64,000 nt of DNA from Chloroflexota bacterium (GCA_029262675.1 JAJCYW010000018.1:124001-188000); one strand, 5' to 3'. Positions 51,280 through 60,396 are shown, counted from the stretch's first letter. Notes: generated by a model not told the origin, from the letters alone. A program made the numbers and translations.

Positions 51280-52128
51280 TTACTGCAGGGCCGCGAGCGC
51301 CTGCCAAGCTGCGTAGCCGATCTCGCCCAGCAGCTCGTTTCCCTCCGCCTCACGGCCGGTGCCGCCTTCCCCGACGCCTCCTTCGCAGAAGCAGGCCAGC
51401 ACGAAGTAGCCGCGCTCGCCGTGGAAGATCGAACCGCCCGTGCGGATGCCGCCGGGGGACGAACCTCCCTTCTCCGCGACCCAGTTCTGTTTGTGGTCGG
51501 GCAGCATATTCATCTCGTTCCACGGTAGCAGCCGCGACAGCTCGTGACGATAGTCCTGGCGGCGCAGAATGCGGAGCATGTCTTCGGAGGCATCTTGCGA
51601 TACCGCCTCGTGCCTGGCGATCAATTCCAAATTGCGGGCCAACTCCGCCGCCGTGCTGACCCACATCTGCCTCGCGTCGAGATTGACGAGGTCCGCGCTC
51701 CAGCGCCGAAAGACAGTGGTTTGCTCCATACCAAGGCGCCGCTGGAGCTCGTTGATCGAATCGATGCCAACGAGGTCGACGCACATATTCGTCGCGGCGT
51801 TGTCAGAGATGATGATCATCAGCGTCGCCGCGTCGCGCACCGTCATCTCGACACCGTTCGTCATCCGCTGGAGGACGCCGGAGCCGCCGAAGCGATGCTG
51901 CTCGTCGAACTTGGTGCGATCGCTGAGCGACAGCCGGCCGTCGGCAACAGCCTGATAGAGGGCGATCAGAATCGGCACCTTGATCAGCGAGGCCGCCGGC
52001 ATCACGGCGTCGGCGTCCTTGCCAATTGATTCGCCGCTCGACAGATCGGTCAGCGCGTACGTCCAGGTGCCGCTGTACTCACCGCCGATGCGGCGCAGCT
52101 CCTGGTCTAGACCCGCGAGGCTGGTCAT
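51280..52128 (-). CDS. Class A beta-lactamase-like serine hydrolase
   Basis: 282 residues. Ser47-x-x-Lys50 (MPAASLIKVPIL), the SDN motif at Ser108-Asp109-Asn110 (IISDNAATN) and KGG (VAEKGGSSPGG) place it in the class A/PBP fold. The Glu166 omega-loop deacylating motif is not recognisable and no signal peptide is seen, so beta-lactam hydrolysis is doubtful; a peptidase-like or esterase role in the cell is possible. Its stop is 14 bases before the APH gene start. Confidence 0.85.
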   Translation of the reverse strand: MTSLAGLDQELRRIGGEYSGTWTYALTDLSSGESIGKDADAVMPAASLIKVPILIALYQAVADGRLSLSDRTKFDEQHRFGGSGVLQRMTNGVEMTVRDAATLMIIISDNAATNMCVDLVGIDSINELQRRLGMEQTTVFRRWSADLVNLDARQMWVSTAAELARNLELIARHEAVSQDASEDMLRILRRQDYRHELSRLLPWNEMNMLPDHKQNWVAEKGGSSPGGIRTGGSIFHGERGYFVLACFCEGGVGEGGTGREAEGNELLGEIGYAAWQALAALQ

Positions 52129-52167
52129 CCTAGGGGCAGGGTAGCAGAACGGGGCGGGTGCGACGGA

Positions 52168-52452
52168 CTACTTGGGCCGATGCCCGACGAAGATGCCCAG
52201 ATTCTTCTTCACACCTCCGACCTTAGTCATGACATCGTCTTGGTTGGGGCCGGCTTCTTCAAGTTCCTTCTTGAGCCATTTGCCACTGTACGCGATTTCG
52301 AACACCGTCTCGATTGCGTCCTCACTGCGACCGAGCGCAGTAGCGAGGTTCTTCACGTTCCTGCGGGTCGGGATGAGGGAGAGAATCAGCTCGACTTCCT
52401 CAGTGCTGTATCGTTCAAATGCTCTCGGCGTGATCTCATCTTTCGTCTTCAC
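52168..52452 (-). CDS. Small conserved-looking protein, possible HTH
   Basis: 94 residues, charged, no TM. The stretch RRNVKNLATALGRSEDAIETVFEIAY, cut: NVKNLATALGRSEDAIETV, resembles a helix-turn-helix of the sigma70-r4/HTH-38 style seen in SANT-like or transposase-adaptor proteins. The C-terminus is basic. GGAGG precedes the ATG. Lower GC than its neighbours. Function unknown. Confidence 0.6.
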   Translation of the reverse strand: MKTKDEITPRAFERYSTEEVELILSLIPTRRNVKNLATALGRSEDAIETVFEIAYSGKWLKKELEEAGPNQDDVMTKVGGVKKNLGIFVGHRPK

Positions 52453-52529
52453 GTACCGCCTCCTATGCGTTGATAGTTGCCATCCTAGTCCAATCGATGC
52501 CTCGACTACGAATCCTCTATTCCGCGCTC

Positions 52530-54371
52530 CTACACCAACTCCTTCACCTTGTCCGCCAGGGCACGGGTGAAGCCGACAGTGGCGGCAATCTCATCGGCGT
52601 CTGCCTCACGGACGGCCTTCACGGAGCCGAACTTGCGCAGCAGCGCCTTCTTCCGCTTCGGGCCGACGCCGGGCACAGCGTCGAGCGACGACTGCACGGA
52701 GCGCTTCTGCCGCAGCCGGCGATGGTAGGTGATGGCGAAGCGGTGCGCCTCGTCCCGCACGCGCTGGACGAGGAAGAGCGCCTGCGACGTGCGCGGCAGA
52801 ATGATCGGATCGCTCATGTCCTTGACGAAGAGTTCCTCGTTGCGCTTGGCGAGGCCCGCGGCGGGGACCTGCTCGACACCGAGGTCGCGCATGACGTCCA
52901 GCGCGGCGTGGAGCTGGCCCTTGCCGCCATCGACGATCAGCAGGTCGGGCAGATTGCGCCAGGCAGCCGTTTTGGTTTTCGAGTCGCCGCGTTCGGCCGG
53001 CGCGGTCGCCTTCTTGAACCGGCGGCGCAACACCTCAGCCATCGAGGCGAAGTCGTCCGCGCCCTCCACCGTGCGGATCTTGAATCGGCGGTACTCCTTC
53101 GTTGCAGGGCGACCGTCGGCGAAGACGACCATGCTGCCGACGGAGTTGGTGCCCTGCGTGTTCGAGATGTCGTAGCACTCGATCCGGCGCGGCGGCGCGG
53201 GCAGGTTAAGCTCCTCCTGCAGCTCCTCCAGCGCGGCCTGCGTCTTGCCGCTGTCGGCCAGCCACCTGGCCCGGGCCTGGTCCTGCGCCTCGCGGGCGTT
53301 GTCGTTCGCCATCCGCACCAGGCGGCGCTTTTCTCCACGCTGCGGCACGACAATTTGGACGGGCCGCCCGCGCCGTTCCGATAGCCACGCCGCGAGCAGC
53401 TCGCTCTCCGGCACAGCGATCGGCAGCAGGAGGCGGCGCGGGACGTACGTCGCCGATTCATAGAACTGCTTGAGGAAGCTGGCCAGCACCTCGCCGTCGG
53501 AGACGTCACCGGCGCCGTCCAAGGCAAAGCTGTCCGTGCCGACCATCTTCACGCCGCGCACGAAGAGCACCTGCACCACCGCCTCGCCGTCCGTGCGCGC
53601 GAGGCCGAAGATGTCCTCGTCGACGGGCCGCGTCGAGGCAACTGTCTGCTTCTCGGTCGCGCGTTCGACGGCGCGGATCTGGTCGCGGACGTGGCCGGCG
53701 CGCTCGAACTGCATCGCGTCGGAGGCCTCATCCATCTGCCGCCGCAGGTCGCGCACAACTTCCTCCGTGCGGCCTTCCAGGAATAGCACCGTCTGGCGGA
53801 TCACTTCGCCATACTCGTCTTCGGTACAGAACGCCGTGCAGGGCGCGATGCAACGGTTGATGTAGTACTCCAGACACGGCCGCGGCTCGTCACCTGTGAT
53901 CGTCATCGTGCAGGTGCGCCATGGGAACAGCTTCTTCGCGATATCGAGCGTCTTGCGGATCGAGCTCGCCGAGGCGTACGGCCCGAAGTAGCGGCCGCCG
54001 TCGTTCTGAACGCTGCGGGTGATGTAGATCCGCGGGAAGGGGTCCGTCAGGTCGACCTTCAGGTAGGGGTAGTGCTTGTCGTCCTTGAGGCGGACGTTGA
54101 AGAACGGCTGGTGTTTCTTGACCAGCGTCGCCTCCAGGTGAAGCGCTTCTTCCTCCGTGTGTGTGACCACGTACTCGAAGTCGGAGATGGCCGCCCGCAG
54201 CTTGCGCGTCTTGGCCTCCAGGCTGGCCGGCGCGCCGAAGTACGACCGCATCCGGCTGCGCAGGACGGCCGCCTTGCCGACGTAGATCACACCGCCGTCT
54301 GCGTTCTTAAAGAGGTAGACGCCCGGCTTGCGCGGGACCGCCTTCACCCGTTCGATCAGCGATTCGGCCAT
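52530..54371 (-). CDS. uvrC: Excinuclease ABC subunit C
   Basis: Makes both incisions in nucleotide excision repair after UvrB loading. 613 residues in the full UvrC order: GIY-YIG nuclease (1-95: PGVYLFKNADGGVIYVGKA), a Cys-rich segment (CLEYYINRCIAPCTAFC), UVR domain (~200-235: EASDAMQFERAGHVRDQI), the RNase H-like nuclease (ECYDISNTQGTNSVGSMVVF, LLIVDGGKGQL), and two C-terminal helix-hairpin-helix motifs (DAVPGVGPKRKKALLRKFGS). All complete. Divergent from the M50 gene. Confidence 0.97.
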   Translation of the reverse strand: MAESLIERVKAVPRKPGVYLFKNADGGVIYVGKAAVLRSRMRSYFGAPASLEAKTRKLRAAISDFEYVVTHTEEEALHLEATLVKKHQPFFNVRLKDDKHYPYLKVDLTDPFPRIYITRSVQNDGGRYFGPYASASSIRKTLDIAKKLFPWRTCTMTITGDEPRPCLEYYINRCIAPCTAFCTEDEYGEVIRQTVLFLEGRTEEVVRDLRRQMDEASDAMQFERAGHVRDQIRAVERATEKQTVASTRPVDEDIFGLARTDGEAVVQVLFVRGVKMVGTDSFALDGAGDVSDGEVLASFLKQFYESATYVPRRLLLPIAVPESELLAAWLSERRGRPVQIVVPQRGEKRRLVRMANDNAREAQDQARARWLADSGKTQAALEELQEELNLPAPPRRIECYDISNTQGTNSVGSMVVFADGRPATKEYRRFKIRTVEGADDFASMAEVLRRRFKKATAPAERGDSKTKTAAWRNLPDLLIVDGGKGQLHAALDVMRDLGVEQVPAAGLAKRNEELFVKDMSDPIILPRTSQALFLVQRVRDEAHRFAITYHRRLRQKRSVQSSLDAVPGVGPKRKKALLRKFGSVKAVREADADEIAATVGFTRALADKVKELV

Positions 54372-54452
54372 GCGCTCATGGTATCGCAGGCGGCCTGCGG
54401 CGGGCTGTGTCGCGCGGCGATGGTGATATATGGTGGTACATACCGCGCGTCA

Positions 54453-54468
54453 GCTCGCCCAAGCGAGC
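54453..54468 (+). other. Hairpin in the leader of the M50 protease gene
   Basis: GCTCGC-CCAA-GCGAGC lies 20 bases before the TTG start of the M50 gene, between uvrC and that gene. Possible leader stem; no role established. Confidence 0.35.
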
Positions 54469-54488
54469 ACGAACGATAGGGCGACCGC

Positions 54489-55187
54489 TTGTTCCGATAT
54501 TATCTGGACCTCTACGATCTCGACTTCTTCCTCTTCCTCTCTTTCGCCGGCGCCGTCACAACGGCGCTCCTATTAGGGATCGCCTTCCACGAGTTCTGCC
54601 ACGCGCTCAGCGCCAGCTACCTGGGTGACCAGACCGCCCGCAGATTAGGCCGCGTCTCGCTCAACCCGCTCGTCCACCTGGACCCGTTCGGTACCATCCT
54701 GCTGTTTATCGCCGGGTTCGGCTGGGGCAAGCCGGTGCCTGTCAACGCCTACGCGTTGCGCAACGGGCCGCGCACGGGCATGGCCATCGTCGCGGCAGCG
54801 GGGCCGATCTCCAACCTGGCGATTGCGGCCATCTTGGCGCTGCCGATCCGGCTGGGCGTCACACCCTGGCAGAACCCGTTCATCATCTCCGGAACCGCCG
54901 GTTGGGGCCTTGCCGACTACGCCGGGCTCTTCTTCAGCGCTGGCGTGCTGCTGAACTGCATCCTGGCCGTGTTCAACTTCCTGCCGCTGGCGCCGCTGGA
55001 CGGCTTTCGCGTCTGGGTCGGCCTGCTGCCGGAGGATCTCGCGCGGCCGATCGCCCAGATGGAACGGTACGGTATCCTGATACTGATGGGGCTCTTCTTC
55101 CTGGGCCCTGCCGTTGGCATCGACTTCTTCGGCTGGGTCGTGCGGCCACTGGTCGAGGGGCTCTCGACCGCACTAACAGGAGCGTAG
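54489..55187 (+). CDS. Site-2 protease-type membrane metallopeptidase (M50)
   Basis: 232 residues with about six TM helices. Zinc motif HEFCH in GIAFHEFCHALSASYLGD, and the third ligand region NFLPLAPLDGFRVW (the LDG motif of M50). Between them is PLVHLDPFGTILLFIAGFGWGKP, typical of the compact FtsH-independent SREBP/SpoIVFB-like subgroup. Cleaves TM segments of membrane proteins, usually in signalling. The start is a TTG at 54489; no ATG lies nearby in frame. One base separates it from the HD-domain gene, so they are co-transcribed. Confidence 0.9.
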   Translation: MFRYYLDLYDLDFFLFLSFAGAVTTALLLGIAFHEFCHALSASYLGDQTARRLGRVSLNPLVHLDPFGTILLFIAGFGWGKPVPVNAYALRNGPRTGMAIVAAAGPISNLAIAAILALPIRLGVTPWQNPFIISGTAGWGLADYAGLFFSAGVLLNCILAVFNFLPLAPLDGFRVWVGLLPEDLARPIAQMERYGILILMGLFFLGPAVGIDFFGWVVRPLVEGLSTALTGA

Positions 55188-55188
55188 T

Positions 55189-55695
55189 ATGCGCGTCGCG
55201 ACACGAGCGCTGTACCGCAGCCGGCAGTTCTTCGGCTCCGTGCGGCCGCGCGTCGACGCAGGCCAGAAGTCGCGGGCGTTCCGGCTGCTGAGCGAACCGC
55301 AGCAGCGCCTGTTTCTCACGATGACGCGGCGCGACCAGCAGCACTGCCTGGCCGTATACGCCAAGTTACAGCATGACGGACGCGACGACGCCGACGTGCT
55401 CGTCGCGGCGCTCCTCCACGACTGCGGCAAGGGCCGCATCGCTCTGTGGCACCGCGTCGCGTACGTGCTGCTCGAAGCGACGAGCCCCGCGCTGCTGCGC
55501 CGGTTGGCCAAGCCTGGTGCAGGCGGCGGATGGCGCTTTGCCCTGGACCGCTGCCTGCGCCATCCCGAGCTGGGCGCCGACCTCGCGTCGGCCGCTGACT
55601 CGAACGCCGCCGTCGCTGCGCTAATCCGCGAGGACGCAACGACCGCGCCAAGCGAGCTGCTGGCCGCGCTAAAGGCCGCGGACGAGGGAGTGTAG
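55189..55695 (+). CDS. HD-domain-related protein
   Basis: 168 residues. The HD signature is present as ALLHDCGKGRIALWHRVAY, with an upstream His (QQHCLAVYAKL) that completes the metal site. The C-terminal half is helical, HPELGADLASAADS. HD-domain proteins hydrolyse phosphoester bonds of nucleotides. AGGAG six bases before ATG 55189 confirms the start. It lies between the M50 gene and tyrA. Exact activity unknown. Confidence 0.8.
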   Translation: MRVATRALYRSRQFFGSVRPRVDAGQKSRAFRLLSEPQQRLFLTMTRRDQQHCLAVYAKLQHDGRDDADVLVAALLHDCGKGRIALWHRVAYVLLEATSPALLRRLAKPGAGGGWRFALDRCLRHPELGADLASAADSNAAVAALIREDATTAPSELLAALKAADEGV

Positions 55696-55699
55696 GCGA

Positions 55700-56728
55700 A
55701 TGGCCAGGCTCGCAATTATTGGGCTCGGGCTGATCGGCGGATCGATTGGTCTAGCGCTGAAACGCGCGGCGCTGCCCGACCTCGAGATCGCCGGCCACGA
55801 CGCAGAATGGGGCGTCAATCGCAAGGCACGCAAGGCCGGCGCGATCGACAAAGAGGCGCGTACGCCGGAAGACGCGGTGGAGGGCGCAGCGCTCACGATT
55901 ATCGCCACGCCGATCCTACAGATACGGAGCGTGCTGCAACGGATCGCGCCGGTGCTGGGCGAGGGTGCGGCCGTCACCGACTCGGCCAGCACTATGTGCG
56001 AAGTGCTGGACAGCGCGCGGGAACTGCTGCCGGACCACGTCAACTTCGTCGGCGGCCACCCCATCGCCGGCAAGGAGCACGGCGGCATCGATGCCGCCGA
56101 CGCCGATCTGTTTCAAGATCAACCGTGGGCCATTAGCCCCGCGTTGAACGCCACCGAACAGGCCATCCAGAGCGTGGAGGACATGGTCACGCTCACCGGA
56201 GCGCGGCCCGCCATCATCGACGCCGCCGAGCACGATAGCTACCTGGCGGCCGTCAGCCATTTGCCGTTGGTACTCTCCACCGCCCTCTTCTCACTGGCCA
56301 GCGGCAGTCAGGCCTGGCCGGAGTTAGCGGCCGTCGCCGGGCCCGGCTTCCGCAGCGCGACGCGGCTGGCATCGTCCAGCCCGGCTATGAGCCACGACAT
56401 CTCCCTGACGAACAAAGAGAACCTGCTGCACTGGCTGGATCGCTTCGGCGAGGAGCTGGCGCGCTTCCGGAAGCTCATCGCAGACGGCGGCAACCAGGAG
56501 GACCTTTTCGAGGCCTTCGCCACGGTCCAGGCCGCGCGAGACGCGTTCCTAGAAGCGCCGCCCGAGAAGCCCGGACCGGAGCGGCCGGCGGACAAGACGA
56601 GCGCGGGCGAACGGATGCTGGCGTTCATGGTCGGCGACTTCGTCGTGCGGCGCACGAAAGAAATGCAGAAGCTGATGGACGATCGCGAATCCGAGGCGGA
56701 GGAGAAGCGCAAGCGGGGAGGCCGCTGA
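55700..56728 (+). CDS. tyrA: Prephenate dehydrogenase (tyrosine pathway)
   Basis: Converts prephenate to 4-hydroxyphenylpyruvate using NAD(P). 342 residues. Rossmann motif LAIIGLGLIGGSIGLALKRA; VTDSASTMCEVLDSA; the substrate-binding block FVGGHPIAGKEHGGIDAADADLF, cut: GGHPIAGKEHGGID; then HDSYLAAVSHLPLVLSTAL. The C-terminus is a long Glu/Arg helix beyond the dimer domain, with no ACT domain. Four bases after the HD gene and three before aroA, in the aromatic amino acid operon. Confidence 0.93.
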   Translation: MARLAIIGLGLIGGSIGLALKRAALPDLEIAGHDAEWGVNRKARKAGAIDKEARTPEDAVEGAALTIIATPILQIRSVLQRIAPVLGEGAAVTDSASTMCEVLDSARELLPDHVNFVGGHPIAGKEHGGIDAADADLFQDQPWAISPALNATEQAIQSVEDMVTLTGARPAIIDAAEHDSYLAAVSHLPLVLSTALFSLASGSQAWPELAAVAGPGFRSATRLASSSPAMSHDISLTNKENLLHWLDRFGEELARFRKLIADGGNQEDLFEAFATVQAARDAFLEAPPEKPGPERPADKTSAGERMLAFMVGDFVVRRTKEMQKLMDDRESEAEEKRKRGGR

Positions 56729-56731
56729 GCC

Positions 56732-58069
56732 GTGGCCCGCACAGTACGGCGTCCCGCCCGGTTGCGCGGCACCCTCCACGTGCCGGGCGACAAGTCGATC
56801 TCCCACCGGGCGGCGCTGTTCGGCGCGCTGGCGACCGGCACGACGCGAGTCCGGCGCTTCCTCGCCGCGGAGGACTGCCTCTCCACACTCGCCTGCCTGC
56901 GGTCACTTGGTATCGAGTGGCAGCTTGAAGAAGAATCACGAGGAGTCGCGACTCTTGCCCTGACGGGTGCGGGACTCCACGGCTTACAAGAACCGGACAA
57001 CGTGCTCGACGTCGGCAACTCCGGCACGACGCTGCGGCTGCTGGCGGGGATCCTGGCCGGACAGCCGTTTATTTCTGTGCTCACCGGCGATGACTCGCTC
57101 CGCACGCGCCCCGTCGACCGCGTAATCGAGCCGCTGCGGCAGATGGGCGCGCAGCTCAGCGCCCGAGACGACGACAGCCTGCCGCCGCTCACGATCCGCG
57201 GCGGCCCGCTGCGCGGCATCCGCTACCGGCCCCCGGTCGCCAGCGCGCAGGTGAAGTCGGCCGTGCTGCTCGCGGGCCTCTTCGCCGAGGGCGAAACCGT
57301 CGTCGAGGAGCCACAGCCTACGCGCGACCACACGGAGCGGATGCTGCGATCGATGGGCGTTGACATCGAGACGGAGGCCGCGAGCACGGACGGCCCGCCC
57401 GCCGCAGGCGGTATCCGCATCCGGCCACCCGCAGAGCTGGCGCCGCTGGACCTGCGCGTGCCCGGCGACATCAGCACGGCCGCGTTCTGGCTCGTCGCGG
57501 CCGCCGCGCACCCTGACGCCGAGCTGACACTGACTGACGTCGGTATCAATCCGGCGCGCAGCGGCGTACTCAACGCCCTCTCGCAGATGGGCGCGTCGAT
57601 CGACATCGGCGAGGAACGCACGGCCGGCGAAGAACCGGTGGCGGACATCACCGTCCGGAGTTCGCGGCTACGCGGCATCGAACTCGGCGGCGAACTCGTC
57701 CTGCGCATGATGGACGAACTCCCGGCGCTCGCCGTCGCGGCCGCGGTTGCGGAAGGCAAGACGGTGGTGCGGGACGCGCAGGAGCTGCGCGTCAAGGAGA
57801 CCGACCGTATCGCGCTGCTCACAGAACAGCTGCAAAGACTGGGCGTCGCGATCGCGGAGCGGCCGGACGGATTCGAGATCGAGGGCGGCGCCCGGCCCGG
57901 CTCGCTACACGGCGAGCGTGTGAATGGCGGCGGCGACCACCGGCTGGCGATGGCCCTCGCCGTCGCCGGGCTTCTGGCGGAGGGTGACACGACCGTGGAG
58001 GACGAGGCGTCCGTGATGGTATCCTATCCAGGATTCTGGGAAGACCTGGAACAACTCGGCACGGCATAA
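56732..58069 (+). CDS. aroA: 3-phosphoshikimate 1-carboxyvinyltransferase (EPSP synthase)
   Basis: Shikimate-pathway enzyme joining PEP to shikimate 3-phosphate. 445 residues. Signatures: VPGDKSISHRAALFGALA, the NSGTTLRLLAGIL block, DSLRTRPVDRVIEPL, ASAQVKSAVLLAGLFAEG, LRVPGDISTAAFWLV and ELRVKETDRIALL; DHRLAMALAVAGL near the end. The motif near Gly96 reads LRLLAG rather than the LRxxTA class. Starts at GTG 56732, three bases after the tyrA stop. Confidence 0.96.
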   Translation: MARTVRRPARLRGTLHVPGDKSISHRAALFGALATGTTRVRRFLAAEDCLSTLACLRSLGIEWQLEEESRGVATLALTGAGLHGLQEPDNVLDVGNSGTTLRLLAGILAGQPFISVLTGDDSLRTRPVDRVIEPLRQMGAQLSARDDDSLPPLTIRGGPLRGIRYRPPVASAQVKSAVLLAGLFAEGETVVEEPQPTRDHTERMLRSMGVDIETEAASTDGPPAAGGIRIRPPAELAPLDLRVPGDISTAAFWLVAAAAHPDAELTLTDVGINPARSGVLNALSQMGASIDIGEERTAGEEPVADITVRSSRLRGIELGGELVLRMMDELPALAVAAAVAEGKTVVRDAQELRVKETDRIALLTEQLQRLGVAIAERPDGFEIEGGARPGSLHGERVNGGGDHRLAMALAVAGLLAEGDTTVEDEASVMVSYPGFWEDLEQLGTA

Positions 58070-58116
58070 CGGGCGGCCGGTCGCGCGACCGGCGCTGTCC
58101 GTGCGGGAGACGGCAC

Positions 58117-58389
58117 ATGACGACGGAATTGATCCACATCGGCTTCGGCAACTACGTCTCGGCGAGGCACCTGATCGGCATCGCCTCGCCAGCCGCCGCA
58201 CCCATCAAGCGGCTGGTGCATGAAGGCCGCGAGACAGGCGCGACCATCGACATGACGAGCGGCCGCCGCACGAAGGCCGTGATCTTCATGGAAAGCGGCG
58301 CCGTGGTACTGGCCGCGATCACACCAGAGACCTTGGAAAACAGGGTGCGTAACCAGCACTCGGCCGATGTCGACGCGGCGGATGGGTAG
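58117..58389 (+). CDS. DUF370/RemA-family protein
   Basis: 90 residues, close to the RemA family: LIHIGFGNYVSARHLIGIASPAAAPIKRLVHEG, cut: IHIGFGNYVSARHLIGI, then ATIDMTSGRRTKAVIFM, and the C-terminal AITPETLENRVR. RemA is a DNA-binding regulator of matrix genes in Bacillus, but the family is widespread and often sits next to gmk, as here. It overlaps the guanylate kinase gene by 23 bases in a different frame. Confidence 0.9.
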   Translation: MTTELIHIGFGNYVSARHLIGIASPAAAPIKRLVHEGRETGATIDMTSGRRTKAVIFMESGAVVLAAITPETLENRVRNQHSADVDAADG

Positions 58390-59020
58390 CGCCGATTCGT
58401 CCCAAGAGGCCGGGGGGGCCGCAGCCGGGGAACCGCTCCTCGTCGTGATCTCCGGGCCTTCCGGGGCGGGCAAGGACAGCGTCTTGGAACGCCTGCGCGA
58501 ACGCGGCATCGCGGCGCACTTCACCGTTACGGCGACAACCCGCCCACAGCGAGAGGTGAAGCCGGAAGACCACCGCTTCCTATCCTTCCTGAGCGAAGAG
58601 GATTTCCAGTTGCTGCTTGCGAACGATGGCCTGCTGGAGCACGCGGAGGTCTACGGCTACCACTATGGCGTGCCGAAAGCCCCGCTGCGACAGGCGCTGG
58701 CGGAGGGCAAGGACGTGCTGGTCCGCGTCGACGTGCAGGGCGCCGCCACGATCAAGAAGCTGGTGCCAGGCGCGGTGCTCATCTTCCTCACCGCTTCGTC
58801 GATCGACGAACTGGAGGCGCGCCTCGTCGCACGCGGCCAGGACGACGCGGCGACAGTGGAGCGCCGCTTGGAGGCCGCCAGGCGGGAGCTGGAGCGGAAG
58901 GAGACCTTCGACTACGTGGTCGTTAACGAACGCGACGACCTCGACGGCGCGGTCGACCGCGTGGAGAAAATCCTCGCCGAGGAGCGCGTCCGAGCGGGCC
59001 GCCGGCCGGTGGAGATCTAA
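58367..59020 (+). CDS. gmk: Guanylate kinase
   Basis: Phosphorylates GMP with ATP. 217 residues. P-loop in LLVVISGPSGAGKDSVLERL; GMP-binding RPQREVKPEDHRFLSFLSEEDF, cut: TTRPQREVKPEDHRF; EHAEVYGYHYGVPKAPLRQALAEGK; the core strand VDVQGAATIKKLVPGAVLIFL, and YVVVNERDDLDGAVDRVEKIL. ATG 58367 gives a Ser/Gly-rich N-terminal extension; ATG 58382 near the remA stop is an alternative. Coupled to remA by overlap, and thrB starts four bases after. Confidence 0.94.
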   Translation: MSTRRMGSADSSQEAGGAAAGEPLLVVISGPSGAGKDSVLERLRERGIAAHFTVTATTRPQREVKPEDHRFLSFLSEEDFQLLLANDGLLEHAEVYGYHYGVPKAPLRQALAEGKDVLVRVDVQGAATIKKLVPGAVLIFLTASSIDELEARLVARGQDDAATVERRLEAARRELERKETFDYVVVNERDDLDGAVDRVEKILAEERVRAGRRPVEI

Positions 59021-59024
59021 CGCG

Positions 59025-59909
59025 ATGCCGAACAGTGTCTCCGTTCGCGTACCCGCCACCAGCGCCAACCTCGGCGCGGGGTACGACTGCCTCGGCCTCG
59101 CGCTCGACATCACCGCGGACGTATCGATCTCACTGGAGCCGACGCGGCACGAAGCGAGCCACTCGCTCGGTCCAATGATTGCCACGGCCGCCAGGGCGGC
59201 CTACCGAGCGGCCCGTCAGCCGGAGCCGGCCGACATGTGCGTTGAGTGGGACGGCGACCTGCCAATCGCGCGCGGCCTCGGCGCCAGCGCGGCGGCGCGG
59301 GCGGCCGGCCTCGTCGGTGCGAACGCGCTGATGGACGAACCGCTCTCGGCGGAAGAGCTGCTGGAGTTGGGCGCGAAGCTGGAGGGCCACGTTGACAACA
59401 TGGCGCCAGCGCTCTTCGGCGGCCTGCAGGTAACGGCCCGCGACGACGACGGCTGGCCGCGGCTTTCCGTGCCGTGCGCGGACGGCCTGCGTATCGTCCT
59501 CCTGATCCCGGACCTCGAGATGCCGACAAGGGAGAGCCGCCAACGGCTGCCGCTGACCGTGTCCCGGGAAGACGCCGTCTTCAACGTCAGCCGGGCGGCG
59601 CTGCTGGTTGCGGCCCTATCGCAGGGAGCCTGGGACATGCTGGAGACAGCGACGGAGGACCGGCTCCACCAGCCCGCCCGAGAAGAACTCTTCACCGCCC
59701 TCTACGACATCATCGACGCCGCCAAGGAAGCCGGCGCGCACGGCGCCTACCTCTCCGGCGGGGGATCGACCGTCGCCGCGTTCGCGACGGAGGGCGAGGA
59801 GCGCATCGCGAGGGTGATGCAGCAGGCGGCGCTGGCGCGCGGCTACAGCGGCCGCACGATGATCACTCAGGCCAGCACGACGGGCGCAACGGTCTTAGCA
59901 GAAGCCTAG
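59025..59909 (+). CDS. thrB: Homoserine kinase (GHMP family)
   Basis: Phosphorylates homoserine on the way to threonine. 294 residues. Starts VSVRVPATSANLGAGYDCLGLALD (ThrB-type N-terminus); the GHMP phosphate loop LPIARGLGASAAARAAGL is intact with Gly-rich, Ser/Ala positions; HVDNMAPALFGGLQV; and GAHGAYLSGGGSTVAAF near the C-terminus. The ATG is at 59025; the frame is open far upstream within gmk but that is a gmk antiphase artefact. Terminator-like stem overlaps its stop. Confidence 0.93.
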   Translation: MPNSVSVRVPATSANLGAGYDCLGLALDITADVSISLEPTRHEASHSLGPMIATAARAAYRAARQPEPADMCVEWDGDLPIARGLGASAAARAAGLVGANALMDEPLSAEELLELGAKLEGHVDNMAPALFGGLQVTARDDDGWPRLSVPCADGLRIVLLIPDLEMPTRESRQRLPLTVSREDAVFNVSRAALLVAALSQGAWDMLETATEDRLHQPAREELFTALYDIIDAAKEAGAHGAYLSGGGSTVAAFATEGEERIARVMQQAALARGYSGRTMITQASTTGATVLAEA

Positions 59910-59929
59910 CCGTCGGCGACCGGCTAGGC
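59904..59929 (+). terminator. Hairpin at the end of thrB
   Basis: GCCTAGCCG (59904-59912), loop TCGGCGAC, CGGCTAGGC (59921-59929), overlapping the thrB stop and followed by CTGTCTCCT. It faces the convergent Ddn-like gene and may serve both. Confidence 0.5.
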
Positions 59930-59943
59930 CTGTCTCCTATCGC

Positions 59944-60396
59944 CTACGGCGACCCTGCGGTCGGCGACCCTTCGGTCGGCCGCAGGATCACGACCGGAAT
60001 GGTGCGTTCCGTCTCGTCTTCATACTTCTGGTAGCCGGCGTAGTAGTCGGTGAGCATCGGCCAGAGCCGCGCTCGTTCGTCCGCATTCGCGGTGGTCGCC
60101 TCGACCGCAATCGGCTCCTTGCCGGTCTGCGCCAGCGCTTCCGAATTGGCGTCCACGTTGTACCACCAGGCCGGATGCGGCTTGTTGCCGCCGTTGGACG
60201 CAACGACGATCAGGTCGTCGCCGTCCCGCATGTACTGCAGCGGCGTCACGCGCAGCTTCCCGGACTTCCGTCCGCTCGTCGTCAGCAGCAGCATCGGCCG
60301 CCCAGCGAGCCGCGCGCCAATTGACCCGCCCGTCAGCCTGAACAGCCTGCGGTGGATGCGCATGACCGTGTGCATCATGAATCGATTCATTGCCAT
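59944..60396 (-). CDS. Deazaflavin (F420)-dependent nitroreductase-like protein (Ddn family)
   Basis: About 150 residues from ATG 60396; a GTG at 60468 extends it by 24 acidic residues and is the alternative. It has the Ddn/FDOR split-barrel signature: LAGRPMLLLTTSGRKSGKLRVTPL, then YMRDGDDLIVVASNGGNKPHPAWWYNVDANSEAL, cut: DDLIVVASNGGNKPHPAWW. These enzymes use reduced F420 to reduce quinones or nitro compounds. GAGGAGG lies eleven bases before ATG 60396. The gene is on the opposite strand to its neighbours and is not part of the Thr/Lys operon. Confidence 0.88.
   Translation of the reverse strand: MAMNRFMMHTVMRIHRRLFRLTGGSIGARLAGRPMLLLTTSGRKSGKLRVTPLQYMRDGDDLIVVASNGGNKPHPAWWYNVDANSEALAQTGKEPIAVEATTANADERARLWPMLTDYYAGYQKYEDETERTIPVVILRPTEGSPTAGSP

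Noticed and set aside
50231..52128. Antibiotic resistance island (APH kinase plus class A beta-lactamase)
   Set aside because: The beta-lactamase-like protein lacks a recognisable Glu166 motif and signal peptide, and APH-fold kinases are mostly metabolic; no mobile element is nearby.
52470..53384. 304-codon plus-strand ORF opposite uvrC
   Set aside because: Shadow of uvrC without recognisable motifs.
58617..59024. N-terminal extension of thrB inside gmk
   Set aside because: Out of frame with gmk and of Arg/Ser-rich shadow composition; ThrB homology begins at 59025.
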